Assembly (NCBI RefSeq): GCF_014297445.1
Contig: NZ_JACORU010000006.1
Span: 124,001 to 188,000, forward strand
From: Ramlibacter albus
Lineage (GTDB): Bacteria; Pseudomonadota; Gammaproteobacteria; Burkholderiales; Burkholderiaceae_C
Direction: 5' to 3'
DNA length: 64,000 nt
Part shown: in pieces, positions 37,718 through 46,231 of the stretch
Numbering within the stretch: position 1 is the stretch's first letter
Layout of the letters: every line of letters begins with the position of its first letter
The notes under the pieces: model-generated
Told to the model about the DNA's origin: nothing
Database searches by the model: none
What the model saw: the letters and a program-made list of their open reading frames with translations, nothing else
Translations under genes and position numbers: made by a program

Positions 37718-38644
37718 ATGGACCTCCACGCCCACCTGGCCGCCTTCTGCAGCGTCGCCGAGCATGGCAGCCTCACGCGCAGTGCCGCCGCGCTCGGCGT
37801 CGCCACCTCGGCGCTCAGCCGCCAGCTCGCCGCGCTGGAGCACGAGGCGCAGGCGCGCCTGTTCCACCGCACCGGGCGCGGCGTGGTGCTCACCGATCTC
37901 GGCCGGCGCGTGCTGCCGCGCGCGAAGTCGCTGCTCGCCGAAGCCGATGCACTGATGGCCGAGCTTCGCGGCGAGTACGCCAGCCCCTCAGGAACCGTCG
38001 ACATCGGCGTGGTCCCCGCCGTGCGCCCGCTCGTCGCGCAACTGTGCGCGCGGCTGCAGAAGGAATACCCGCGCATCCGCCTGCGCGCGCACGAAGGCTT
38101 CAGCGGCCAGGTGGAGGAGTGGGTGACGGCGGGCCGCCTCGACTTCGGCCTGTTCAACCGCTATGGCCGCGGCTCGGTGCGCGGCGCGGATGCGTTGCTG
38201 CGCTCGCCGATGGTGGTGGTGGGCCGCAAGGGCCTGCCCGTCCTCAAGGCGAAGGAGGTTTCGTTCCGCCAGCTCGCTGATGTGCCGATGGCCATCCCGA
38301 TCCGCCCCAATGCCCTGCTCGCCGCGATCGAAGCCGCGGCGCAGAGGTACAAGCTGGAAATGAAGTTCGTCTTCGAGAGCGGCTCGGAGGCGATCATCAT
38401 GGACTCCATCGCCAACGCCGGCCTGTGCACCGTGGTGCCGCAGCACGTGGCCGTGCGCGACTACGGCGCAGCGCGCTTCTCCTGGGCCACGCTCGTCGAA
38501 CCGCGCATGACGCAGGTGACGTGGATGGCGCAGACCAACGCGCGACCCGTCACGCCCGCGAGCCGCATCGTGGCGCAACTCGCGCGCGAACTGGCTCCCG
38601 CGCTCGCGTCAGCGGAAACGGGCCAGTCGCGTCTGGGCCGTTAG
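37718..38644 (+). CDS. LysR-family transcriptional regulator
   Basis: 308 residues. The DNA-binding domain is MDLHAHLAAFCSVAEHGSLT, SAAALGVATSALSRQLAALE and RLFHRTGRGVVLTDLGRRVL; the effector domain opens with GTVDIGVVPAVRPLVAQLCA. It resembles the CbL/Cbl-NAC type group. It is divergent from the CoA-transferase/Bug/racemase operon and is its likely regulator. The intergenic region holds AAACC-N9-GGTTT, a possible LysR half-site pair. The 3' end overlaps the convergent peptidase by 4 bp. Confidence 0.9.
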   Translation: MDLHAHLAAFCSVAEHGSLTRSAAALGVATSALSRQLAALEHEAQARLFHRTGRGVVLTDLGRRVLPRAKSLLAEADALMAELRGEYASPSGTVDIGVVPAVRPLVAQLCARLQKEYPRIRLRAHEGFSGQVEEWVTAGRLDFGLFNRYGRGSVRGADALLRSPMVVVGRKGLPVLKAKEVSFRQLADVPMAIPIRPNALLAAIEAAAQRYKLEMKFVFESGSEAIIMDSIANAGLCTVVPQHVAVRDYGAARFSWATLVEPRMTQVTWMAQTNARPVTPASRIVAQLARELAPALASAETGQSRLGR

Positions 38645-39963
38645 CGTTTCGGCAGCAGGGGCTGGCTCACGCCCTCCACGCCCACGAGCCCCAGGATCGT
38701 CAGCAACTCGCTCTGCGGTCCCAGCCACGCATTCACCGGCGAGTACCACTCGCCGGGCCCGTGCGAGCCGCCGCCCACGCCGCCGCTGCCCAGCGTGAGC
38801 GCGGGGATGCCGAGGCTGATCGGCAGGTTGGAGTCGGTGCTCGACGCCGTGACGCTCCTGGCCTCCGCGCCCACGAGCGTCAACGCCTTGCGCGCGGCGT
38901 GCAGCATCGCCGAATCCGGCGAGCCGTCGCCGGCCGGGCGGTCACCCACCAGCTTGAACTCGACCTTGATCACGTCCTTCTGGTTCCAGCGCGCGTTCTC
39001 CTCGTCGGCCGCGTCGCGCGCGAGCTTGAGGATCTGCTCTTCCAGCTTCTTCAGCTCCACGGCGCTGTTGGAGCGCATGTCCAGGCCGATCTCGGCATCG
39101 GCCGCGATGGCATTCACCGACGTGCCGCCCTTCACGGTGCCCACCGTGAACGTCGTCTTCGGATTCGCCGGCGTGCGCACCTCGCTGATCTTCGCGAGCG
39201 CGCGGCCCATCGCATGCGTCGCGGACGGCAGCCCGAAAGCGCCGAAGCTGTGCCCGCCCGGCCCCGTGTAGATGATGCGGAAGCGCCGGCTGCCCGTCGC
39301 CGCGTTCACCACGCGCGTGATGTCCTGCCCGTCGAAGGAGATGAAGCCGTCGATGTTGCGGTGCTCGCGGAAGAACGCCTTCACGCCGCGCAGGTCGCCC
39401 AGCTCCTCTTCGCCCACCGTGCCCATGAACACGATGTCGCCCACCGTGCGCATCTTCGAGTCGTTCAGCGCGCGCACGATCGACAGCAGCGACGCGAGCC
39501 CGCGGCCGTCGTCGCCGATGCCGGGTGCGTAGTACTTGTTGTCGCGCACTTTCACCTTCACGTCCGTGCCTTCCGGGAACACGGTATCGAGGTGCGCGGA
39601 CACCACGAGCGTCGGGCCGCGGCCGCTGCCCTTACGCGTAGCGACCACGTTGCCTTCGCCATCGATGCGCGCATCGGCCAGCCCCAGCGCCTTCATGCGC
39701 TTGAGGTACTCGGCGGCGCGCACGGCTTCCTTGAAGGGCGGCGCAGGGATTTCGGTCAGCTCGACCTGCTCCTTGAGCGTGTGCTCGTCGTCGGCCTTCA
39801 GGAAGTCCAGTGCCTTCTTCACGGCCGGGTTCGCGGCAAGCTGCGAATAGGCGCTCTCGGTGGCGGCGTTGATCGGCGGCAGGCTGGCCGCCTGCGCGAA
39901 CACGTTGCCGGCCAGGCACAGGGCACACGCGAGCACGCTAGCGCGCAGGGTGGGGAACTTCAT
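38641..39963 (-). CDS. Secreted M20-family metallopeptidase
   Basis: 440 residues. Signal peptide MKFPTLRASVLACALCLAGN, cleaved after VFAQ. The M20 di-zinc site is formed by His in VVSAHLDTVFPEGTDV, the bridging Asp in YAPGIGDDGRGLASLL, catalytic Glu-Glu in GTVGEEELGDLRGVK, and a distal His in GSGGVGGGSHGPGEWYSP. A dimerisation insert is present (about residues 215-330). The fold fits tri/dipeptidases (PepT-like) or aminoacyl hydrolases acting in the periplasm; the precise substrate is not evident. Followed by no obvious terminator. Confidence 0.88.
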   Translation of the reverse strand: MKFPTLRASVLACALCLAGNVFAQAASLPPINAATESAYSQLAANPAVKKALDFLKADDEHTLKEQVELTEIPAPPFKEAVRAAEYLKRMKALGLADARIDGEGNVVATRKGSGRGPTLVVSAHLDTVFPEGTDVKVKVRDNKYYAPGIGDDGRGLASLLSIVRALNDSKMRTVGDIVFMGTVGEEELGDLRGVKAFFREHRNIDGFISFDGQDITRVVNAATGSRRFRIIYTGPGGHSFGAFGLPSATHAMGRALAKISEVRTPANPKTTFTVGTVKGGTSVNAIAADAEIGLDMRSNSAVELKKLEEQILKLARDAADEENARWNQKDVIKVEFKLVGDRPAGDGSPDSAMLHAARKALTLVGAEARSVTASSTDSNLPISLGIPALTLGSGGVGGGSHGPGEWYSPVNAWLGPQSELLTILGLVGVEGVSQPLLPKR

Positions 39964-39979
39964 GCTTCTCCTCGGGTTG

Positions 39980-40477
39980 TCAATTCAGGGTGGCGGGCTC
40001 GGCCTCGCCCAGGCGGAAGAACATGCCGCCCGCGTCGTTGGCCAGCAGCTCGAAGCGGCCGCGCACGACCACGGGCTCGAGCGAGTAACGCACCGGCACG
40101 CGGGCGATCACTTCCACCATCGCTTCGGGCCCTGCGGTCAGGCAGAACGGGCAGGTCGGCGACCAGGCCGACAGCAGGAATCGGCCGTGCCGCTCGCCCG
40201 CCTCCAGCGGCAGGATGTAGCCCTGCAGCTTGACCACCTTGCCGTCGTACGCACGCAGCTGGGCGGAGAAGTCGGGGCCGAGGCGACCTGCGATCTTGCG
40301 GATCGCCGTCTTCGACATGACCGACCACGGCACCGCACCGGCCGCATCCGGCAGCATGCTCGTCATCGGGTCGTGCGGCGCGGTTTGCGCCGACGCAACG
40401 ACGGCGCCTGTCAGCGCAAAGGCCACAGCCAGAACCAAGGTGTACATCGTGGCGCGCAGCGCCCCACCGTTCATCAT
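39980..40477 (-). CDS. DUF3299-domain exported protein
   Basis: 165 residues. Signal peptide (TLVLAVAFALTGAVVASAQT), then GKVVKLQGYILPLEAGERHG and WSPTCPFCLTAGPEAMVEV, the core of DUF3299, which includes a C-P-F-C pair that could bind metal or undergo redox. The rest is beta-rich. Function unknown; members often lie near periplasmic metal- or lipoprotein-related genes. ATG 40477 or the ATG ten codons on may be the start. It lies 16 bp upstream of the peptidase and probably shares its transcript. Confidence 0.75.
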   Translation of the reverse strand: MMNGGALRATMYTLVLAVAFALTGAVVASAQTAPHDPMTSMLPDAAGAVPWSVMSKTAIRKIAGRLGPDFSAQLRAYDGKVVKLQGYILPLEAGERHGRFLLSAWSPTCPFCLTAGPEAMVEVIARVPVRYSLEPVVVRGRFELLANDAGGMFFRLGEAEPATLN

Positions 40478-40542
40478 CCCGCGAGTTTAGTGCCCGCACG
40501 CGGGCCGCCGTTTCGCGCTACGCTTTTCGCGGGAGTTGCGGC

Positions 40543-40869
40543 ATGGAACAGCGCCTCAGGTTCGGCCTCTTGATCGCGGGCCCGCTCATGGCGGCGGCCA
40601 TCGCCTGCATGGACGGCGTGCGTGCGCCGGCCGAGCGGGTCGCCGCCGCGCCGGGCGCGCTCGAACACTGCCGCCGCGCCGCCGAACTGCTCTACGACGT
40701 GACATGGGCCGTCGCGTGCGCCGCGCGCAAGTCCGACGACACCATCGACTGCACGCTGCCCGACGACGACGCCGCGCGCGTCAATGCCGTGCTGCAGGCC
40801 GAAGAGTCGCGCTGCCTCGCGACCGAGGCGTACGCGAGCCGCGTGCGCGACGCCTACATGAAGCGGTAG
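40543..40869 (+). CDS. Small exported hypothetical protein with several cysteines
   Basis: 108 residues. GGGAG precedes the ATG. A hydrophobic N-terminus (LRFGLLIAGPLMAAAIACMD) is followed by a helical region with Cys in EHCRRAA, AVACAARK, DCTLPDD and SRCLATEAY, suitable for disulfides in the periplasm. Nothing recognisable; codon use is normal for the genome. Confidence 0.6.
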   Translation: MEQRLRFGLLIAGPLMAAAIACMDGVRAPAERVAAAPGALEHCRRAAELLYDVTWAVACAARKSDDTIDCTLPDDDAARVNAVLQAEESRCLATEAYASRVRDAYMKR

Positions 40870-40950
40870 GCGAACTGCGGGAAGCCGCCGCCAACGGCCT
40901 TGGCGCTGCCGTTGCGCAGGGACGAAACGGCGGGCATGGCCGCGCCGCAG

Positions 40951-41003
40951 GGGGTGCCGCCTGGAAGCTGCTGAACGAAGCGTGGCGCCAGACGCCGGCA
41001 TGA
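40951..41003 (+). pseudogene. Possible C-terminal remnant of a paralogue of the following gene
   Basis: In frame up to TGA 41001-41003, the end reads AAWKLLNEAWRQTPA. Its GCCGCCTGGAAGCTG matches the C-terminal segment of the next gene (AAWKLLKETY), and the stop is followed by an 85-bp segment that also follows the next gene's own stop closely. It looks like the tail of a deleted upstream copy. The remaining sequence of the 40870-41085 gap holds nothing else recognised. Confidence 0.4.
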
Positions 41004-41022
41004 GGAACGAAGTCGTGCCCGT

Positions 41023-41107
41023 CGTGACGAATTCGCCTGCGGGTCGGGACTGGCGCGCCGCACCAGGCGCCCCGCGGAGCTCCACATGGACGGAAAATCG
41101 ACGACAC
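41023..41107 (+). repeat. 85-bp direct repeat, copy 1 (paralogue-array leader)
   Basis: Roughly 74 of 85 bases match 42695-42779. It covers the intergenic spacer, the GGAG ribosome site and the first codons of the 529-residue gene, starting soon after the preceding stop. Confidence 0.8.
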
Positions 41108-42675
41108 TTTTGCGCCCTCAGATGCAGGGGGTCATTGCGCCTGCATCCATTGCAGGCGCCAACGCGGCCGCGTCGCAGGATGCGACGGCAAAGGCCAGGA
41201 GCCTGCTGCAGGAGGGCCTGGGCCACACCGGGTACGACCCCCAGCTGGTAGCGGACACGGTCGACAGGTTCATCGGTTGCGTCCAGGGCGCGACGCTCGA
41301 CCTCACGCCATTCGGCAACCCCACGGGCAAGATGGATGACGCCGCAGCCATCGTGGACGCCTTGATGGACTGCGACGCGTTCGACGAGGCGATGGGGATT
41401 CTGGCCCAGGCCAATGGCCATCCGGTCACCACGCTCCATTTGCCCCTCCGTGACTTTGGCATCCCTGCCATCCCGATGTTCTGGCCCCGGCAGGGTTCGA
41501 TGCCGGCGCTGACCCGCATCCGGGTGCCCGGTTGGCTGGAGCAGCCGAGTCGCCGCGCACGGGGTGAGGCCGTACTGCATCTTGCATTTCCCGACATGCT
41601 GGACCCCGTGCCCGGCGTCAACGTGGAGGTGGTTACGCGCGGTGCGGACCACCCCCTCGGCATCCAACGGCCGCCGGGCATGAACGTCATCTCGACTCGC
41701 CTGGACCGGCCTGCACGCTTCCGCGCCCTGGTGTTTGAATGGCATGAAGGCAAGCCGGTGCACCAGCCCTTGCGCGACCCCTTCTCCGTGCTCCTCCACG
41801 ATGCGGGTTTCGAGCAGGCATTCGCCATGCTGATGGACCCGGAATTCGGCCCCGACGACGCCGCGGCCAAGGAGCTGCTCACGGCCTGCATGGCGGCGGC
41901 GGGCGGCGCGCCGCCGAGTGCGCAGGCCATGGGGGTGGCGATCAAGATCCTCGTCAATCGCCTGGTGCCACTGCCCGAAAACGCAGGCACGCTGGTGCAG
42001 GCGCTCATCAGGCTGGGACGCCACGACCTCGAGTTGATGTTCAGTGCCCTCCATCTCCTGCGCCTGATGGAGCCGGCTGCCGCCCACGCACACGCCATGG
42101 AACTGTGCGACGAGTGCCTCGACGTCACGAACGCGAACGTCGCGGGCAACCTGAGGATCGTGCGCGCCGTGATCGACTCGGGCGTGCTCGCAGGCGAGCA
42201 GCGCGGCTACGCAAAGAAGTTGCTCGGCACGCTGCGGTTCATGGACGAGTGGGACGAGGCCGCCTCACTTGTGATGGCGCATTTCGATTGCGACGTCGAC
42301 CGCGGCGCCGCGCTGCTGGTCACCCGCCTGTCGCGGGGCGACCTTGCGGCCGCTGTGCCGCAGGTGCTCGACCTCATCGACAAGGAACTCTTCGGCCCGA
42401 ACAGGACGCAGGGCATCGCCGCCCTGCAGGCGAGACTTCAACGCACGCCCCAGGCGCAGGCCGCCTGGAAGCTGTTGAAGGAAACGTATGCGTGCCGGCT
42501 GGTGGAGCACGAGTGCGCCAAGCTGCCCACGCCGATCACCGTCACTCGCAACGGGACCGATGTCGTCCTGACCGGTTCGCTCGACGCCGAAGTGGCGCGC
42601 CAGACGGCGTATCTCTGTACCGCGTACCTCGAGGGTTCGGGGCTCCGGCTCGAGAACAGGCTCGCGCCGGCCTGA
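41086..42675 (+). CDS. Unrecognised 529-residue helical protein, full-length member of a tandem family
   Basis: I do not recognise this protein. The N-terminus (MDGKSTTLLRPQMQGVIAPA) is polar and disordered-looking and lacks a signal peptide. From about residue 250 the sequence is Ala/Leu-rich and helical, in units reminiscent of helical repeats (ALIRLGRHDLELMFSALHLL, LGTLRFMDEWDEAASLVMAH, LSRGDLAAAVPQVLDLIDKE). The last 60 residues look beta-rich (PITVTRNGTDVVLTGSLDAE). GGAG lies upstream of the ATG. A truncated copy follows and a remnant precedes it. Polar N-terminus, no signal and duplicated array would suit a secreted effector or an immunity-like family, but that is speculation. Confidence 0.7.
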   Translation: MDGKSTTLLRPQMQGVIAPASIAGANAAASQDATAKARSLLQEGLGHTGYDPQLVADTVDRFIGCVQGATLDLTPFGNPTGKMDDAAAIVDALMDCDAFDEAMGILAQANGHPVTTLHLPLRDFGIPAIPMFWPRQGSMPALTRIRVPGWLEQPSRRARGEAVLHLAFPDMLDPVPGVNVEVVTRGADHPLGIQRPPGMNVISTRLDRPARFRALVFEWHEGKPVHQPLRDPFSVLLHDAGFEQAFAMLMDPEFGPDDAAAKELLTACMAAAGGAPPSAQAMGVAIKILVNRLVPLPENAGTLVQALIRLGRHDLELMFSALHLLRLMEPAAAHAHAMELCDECLDVTNANVAGNLRIVRAVIDSGVLAGEQRGYAKKLLGTLRFMDEWDEAASLVMAHFDCDVDRGAALLVTRLSRGDLAAAVPQVLDLIDKELFGPNRTQGIAALQARLQRTPQAQAAWKLLKETYACRLVEHECAKLPTPITVTRNGTDVVLTGSLDAEVARQTAYLCTAYLEGSGLRLENRLAPA

Positions 42676-42694
42676 TGAACCGAATCGAAGCCGG

Positions 42695-42779
42695 CGTCAC
42701 GAACTCGCCTGCGGGTCGGTGCTGGCGCGCCGCGCCAGCCGCCCCGCGGAGCTCCAAATGGATACGAAATCGACGACAC
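42695..42779 (+). repeat. 85-bp direct repeat, copy 2 (paralogue-array leader)
   Basis: Second copy of the segment at 41023-41107, again running from shortly after a stop codon into the first codons of a family member. Confidence 0.8.
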
Positions 42780-42975
42780 GTTCGGTCATTGCCCCTGGAT
42801 CGAGCGCGGGGCCCAACCCCGCCGCGCCGGAAGATGCGAAGGCAAAGGCCAAGGGCCTGCTGACGAAATTCTGGTATTGCGACCCGGGCAAGCACGGCCA
42901 ACGGGCGATATCGGAGGCGATCGACAAGTTCATCGGTTGTGTCCACGGGCCGACGCTGGACCTCACCCCATTCAG
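42758..42975 (+). pseudogene. Truncated second copy of the 529-residue family
   Basis: MDTKSTTRSVIAPGSSAGPN and then DKFIGCVHGPTLDLTPF match the N-terminal 75 residues of the upstream gene (DRFIGCVQGATLDLTPF). Homology stops near 42975, after which the frame runs into the start of the large regulator. The 362-bp gap 42676-43037 therefore holds this remnant rather than a regular promoter region. It could still be translated as a short N-terminal peptide, since GGAG and ATG are intact. Confidence 0.7.
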
Positions 42976-43037
42976 GACTGATCCACTGGCGGCCGGGAGC
43001 GAAGCGGCGCAGAATGCGCTGCACGCCGACCGCATCC

Positions 43038-46000
43038 ATGGCCCTGCCCGCCAAGCTCGTGCCACCCCGCCTCGCGCGCCAGGTGGTCGCGCGCGAACGG
43101 CTTCATGCGCGGCTCGACCAGGCCGTGGCCGCCGGCGCGGTGTGGCTCGGCGCGCCGGCGGGCAGCGGCAAGACGACGCTCGCGGCCGGCTGGGCCGCGG
43201 CGCGGCGCGCGCCGCTGCTCTGGTACGAAATCGACGAGACCGACGCGGACGCGGGGGGTTTCCTGCACCTGCTGCGCGAGGCCGTCGCGGCCCGCGCGCG
43301 GCGCAGCCGGCAGCTGCCGGGCTTCAGCGCCACCGACACGCGCCAGCCCCTCGGCGGCGCGGTGCGTGCGTTCGTGCGCCGGCTCTGCGCCCACCTGCCG
43401 CAGGGCGCCGTGCTCGTGCTGGACAACACCGAACGGCTGCCGCCGGGTTGCGAAGGCGAGCTGGTGCTCGACGCGCTTCTGGCCGAATGCCGCGGCGCGG
43501 CGGCCGTCATGGTCCTCAGCCGCCAGCCGCTGCCCGAGCGGCTCGCGCGCGCCCGGCTCGATGAACGCATCGCGGTGCCCGCGCCCGAGGAGTTGCGGCT
43601 CACGGCCACTGAAACCCGCGAGTTGCTGGAGAAGCGCCACCCGCGCGCGGCGGCGGCCGCACCGCAGTTGCACGCAGCGGCCGAGGGCTGGTGCGCGGGC
43701 GTGCGGCTGCTGGCTGAAACCTATGTGCCCGGCCAGCCGCTGCCGCCGCGCAATGCGCTGTTCGATTACATCGCGGCGGAACTGCTGGGCGCGCTGCCGC
43801 GCGAGCGGCGCGAGCTGCTCACGCTCATGGCCCTGCTGCCCGTGGCCTCGCCGCAGGTGGCCGTGGCGGTGACCGGCCGCGACGACTCGGCGGCGGTGCT
43901 GGAGGAGCTCGCGCGCAGCGCCTTCTTCACCTTCCGCTTGCCCGGTGCACAGCCGCTTTACCGCCTGCATCCACTGCTCAAGGAATTCCTGCTGCGCGAG
44001 GAAGCACGCAGCAGCGGCGCCGCTTCGCGCGTCGCGGTGCGCCGCCGCGTGGCGCGGGCACTTGCCGGCAACGGCGAAGCCGTCGCTGCCGTGCCGCTGT
44101 GGATCGAGCTGCAGGACTGGGACGCGATCGCGCGGCTGCTCGATGAAACCGGCTCCGCGCTGCTGCGGCAGTCGCGCCACCGCACGGTGCTGGAATGGAC
44201 CGATGCCATGCCGCCATCGTGGATCGCCGGGCGGCCGCTCGTGGCGCTGTGGCGCGCCCGTGCATGGGTGGGCCGCGACCCGCTGCGAGCGCTGGGCGAA
44301 CTGCAGGCCCTGTGGCCCGCGCTGGAAGCGCAGGCGCCGCTGCCCACGCTGGTGGACGCGTGGCAGGCCGTCGCTTCGTGTCACATCACCGGCGGGCGTC
44401 TCTTCGATGCCTGGGGGCCGGCCACCGAGCGGCTGCTGGCGCGGCTCGAAGGTGCGCAGCACGCGACGTTGCTGCGCTGGATGCTGGCCGCCACTTACAG
44501 CGCGTTCGCGCGCAACAGCCCGCCCGAGTGGGACCATGCGGAGCAAGCCGCGATCGACCTGGTGTGCGACACGTCCGTCGGCATCGACATGCGCCTGGCG
44601 CTGGGGTGCCGCATGCGCGGCGGGCCGGCGCTGTGGCGCGAAGGCGCGCAGCCGCTGCCGCCGCAGGTGGTGCGCAGCCTGCGCGCCGCCGCGCTGGCCG
44701 AGGGCGCCGCCGTGGTGCCGCGCCTGTCCTGGATGTGGTCCGACGTCGTGGTGCTCACGTGGTGCGGCGATGCGCACGAGCTCGAGGAAACGCGGCAACT
44801 GCTCGCCACGGCAGCGGCGATCGCGGCGGAGCACGGCGTCACGTACTTCGGCTTCCCGCACACGCTGCCGGTGAACATCGCGATCGCCGAGGGCGACATG
44901 CCGGCGGCCGCCCGGCACGCGGCCGCCATCCGCGCGCTGCCGCCACCGGCGGCCGACGCGTCCTTCGAGCGCACGCACCGCGACCACACGCTGGCCTGCT
45001 ACGAGTTCGCCGCGGGCCGCTTCGGCGCCGCCATCGAACTCGCACGCTCGGCGCTTGCCGCCGCGCGGCACGCGCGCTCGCCGATGGCGGTGGTCAATGC
45101 ACACTGCGTGCTCTCGCGCGCGCTGGCGGCAGTGGGCGACCCGCTGCAGGCGATGCGCGGCCTGCGCGAGGCGCTGCGCGTCGCGCGCCGGGGCCGCGTG
45201 CGGCCGCAACGCATCGGCATCTGGCTCTCGGCGGCCGCGATCCTGCGCGCGGCCGGGCGGCCCGGGGCGGATGCGGCGACGCGAAAGGCGTTTGCGACCA
45301 TGGCGGCAGCGGGCGTGCTGCGCCCCGTCAACGCCGTGATGCAACCAGCCGAGTTCGCGACCCATTGCGTCGTCGCATGGCGCGCGGGCACGCACCGCGC
45401 GTGGGTGCGCCACGTCGTGGCGCAGCGCGGGCTCGCCGCGCCACCGGGGGCCGGCGCCGCCGACTGGCCCTGGCAGGTGGTCGTGCGCACGCTGGGCGCG
45501 CTCTCGCTGGAGCGCGCCGGCGAGGACATCGCCTTCGGCCGCAAGCCGCCGCGCAAGGTGCTGGAGCTGCTGCGCTACCTGCTCGTGGCGGGCGAACGCC
45601 ATGCGCCCGCCGCGCAGGTGGTGGATGCGCTCTGGCCCGAGCTGGAAGGCGACGAGGCGCACCGCGCCTTCCTCACGGCGCTGCACCGCCTGCGCAAGCT
45701 GCTCGGCGAGGCCGCGGTGCTGCACCGGGAGGGCCGCGTCGGGCTGGATGCGCGCGTCGTGCACGTGGATCGCGCCACGTTCGAGGACCTGCTCGGGCGA
45801 GCGCCTTGCGAGGCCGGGCTGCGCGCGGCGATCGCGCTCTACGGCGGCCCCTTCCTCGGCCCGGAGGCTGACGGCTGGGCCATCACCGTCCGCGACCACC
45901 TGCGCGGCCGCTTCATCCGTGCGGTGTGCGACCTCGGTGCAATGCTTGCCGGTCGCGGCGCGCATGCCGACGCGCGGGTCCTGTTCGAGTCCGCGCTGCT

Positions 46001-46199
46001 GCGCGAACCCGCGGCCGAGGAGCTGTACCAGGGCGCGATCGCCGCCTGCGCGGCGCTCGGCCTGCGCGGCGAAGCGGTGGCCCTGCTGCGGCGGGCGGAG
46101 CAGGAGATCGGCCTGGCGTTCGGCGTTGCGGTGTCGCCGCGCACACGGCGCCTCGCGGCCGATGGCGCGAATCCGTTACCGATCGGTGACTTCGGCTGA
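43038..46199 (+). CDS. Large MalT-like ATPase regulator with C-terminal SARP/BTAD module
   Basis: 1053 residues. The STAND NTPase has Walker A GAPAGSGKTT (about residues 38-47) and Walker B GAVLVLDN, with MalT-type LHPLLKEFLLREEA after it. A long helical TPR-like region spans about 350-800. Unlike MalT there is no C-terminal LuxR helix-turn-helix. Instead LGALSLERAGEDIAFGRKPP and KVLELLRYLLVAGERHAPAA, LWPELEGDEAHRAFLTALHR form an OmpR-like winged helix followed by a bacterial transcriptional activation domain (DARVLFESALLREPAAEELY). ATG 43038 (MALPAKLVPPRL) is the family start. Target genes unknown; the Bug gene lies 32 bp downstream. Confidence 0.85.
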   Translation: MALPAKLVPPRLARQVVARERLHARLDQAVAAGAVWLGAPAGSGKTTLAAGWAAARRAPLLWYEIDETDADAGGFLHLLREAVAARARRSRQLPGFSATDTRQPLGGAVRAFVRRLCAHLPQGAVLVLDNTERLPPGCEGELVLDALLAECRGAAAVMVLSRQPLPERLARARLDERIAVPAPEELRLTATETRELLEKRHPRAAAAAPQLHAAAEGWCAGVRLLAETYVPGQPLPPRNALFDYIAAELLGALPRERRELLTLMALLPVASPQVAVAVTGRDDSAAVLEELARSAFFTFRLPGAQPLYRLHPLLKEFLLREEARSSGAASRVAVRRRVARALAGNGEAVAAVPLWIELQDWDAIARLLDETGSALLRQSRHRTVLEWTDAMPPSWIAGRPLVALWRARAWVGRDPLRALGELQALWPALEAQAPLPTLVDAWQAVASCHITGGRLFDAWGPATERLLARLEGAQHATLLRWMLAATYSAFARNSPPEWDHAEQAAIDLVCDTSVGIDMRLALGCRMRGGPALWREGAQPLPPQVVRSLRAAALAEGAAVVPRLSWMWSDVVVLTWCGDAHELEETRQLLATAAAIAAEHGVTYFGFPHTLPVNIAIAEGDMPAAARHAAAIRALPPPAADASFERTHRDHTLACYEFAAGRFGAAIELARSALAAARHARSPMAVVNAHCVLSRALAAVGDPLQAMRGLREALRVARRGRVRPQRIGIWLSAAAILRAAGRPGADAATRKAFATMAAAGVLRPVNAVMQPAEFATHCVVAWRAGTHRAWVRHVVAQRGLAAPPGAGAADWPWQVVVRTLGALSLERAGEDIAFGRKPPRKVLELLRYLLVAGERHAPAAQVVDALWPELEGDEAHRAFLTALHRLRKLLGEAAVLHREGRVGLDARVVHVDRATFEDLLGRAPCEAGLRAAIALYGGPFLGPEADGWAITVRDHLRGRFIRAVCDLGAMLAGRGAHADARVLFESALLREPAAEELYQGAIAACAALGLRGEAVALLRRAEQEIGLAFGVAVSPRTRRLAADGANPLPIGDFG

Positions 46200-46231
46200 C
46201 TAGGCTGGCAGCCGAACCCGAGGAGGTTGCC

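Noticed and set aside
42972..45965. 997-codon open frame opposite the MalT-like regulator
   Set aside because: Low-complexity Arg/Ala/Gln/His product with no family signature; a shadow of the regulator gene.
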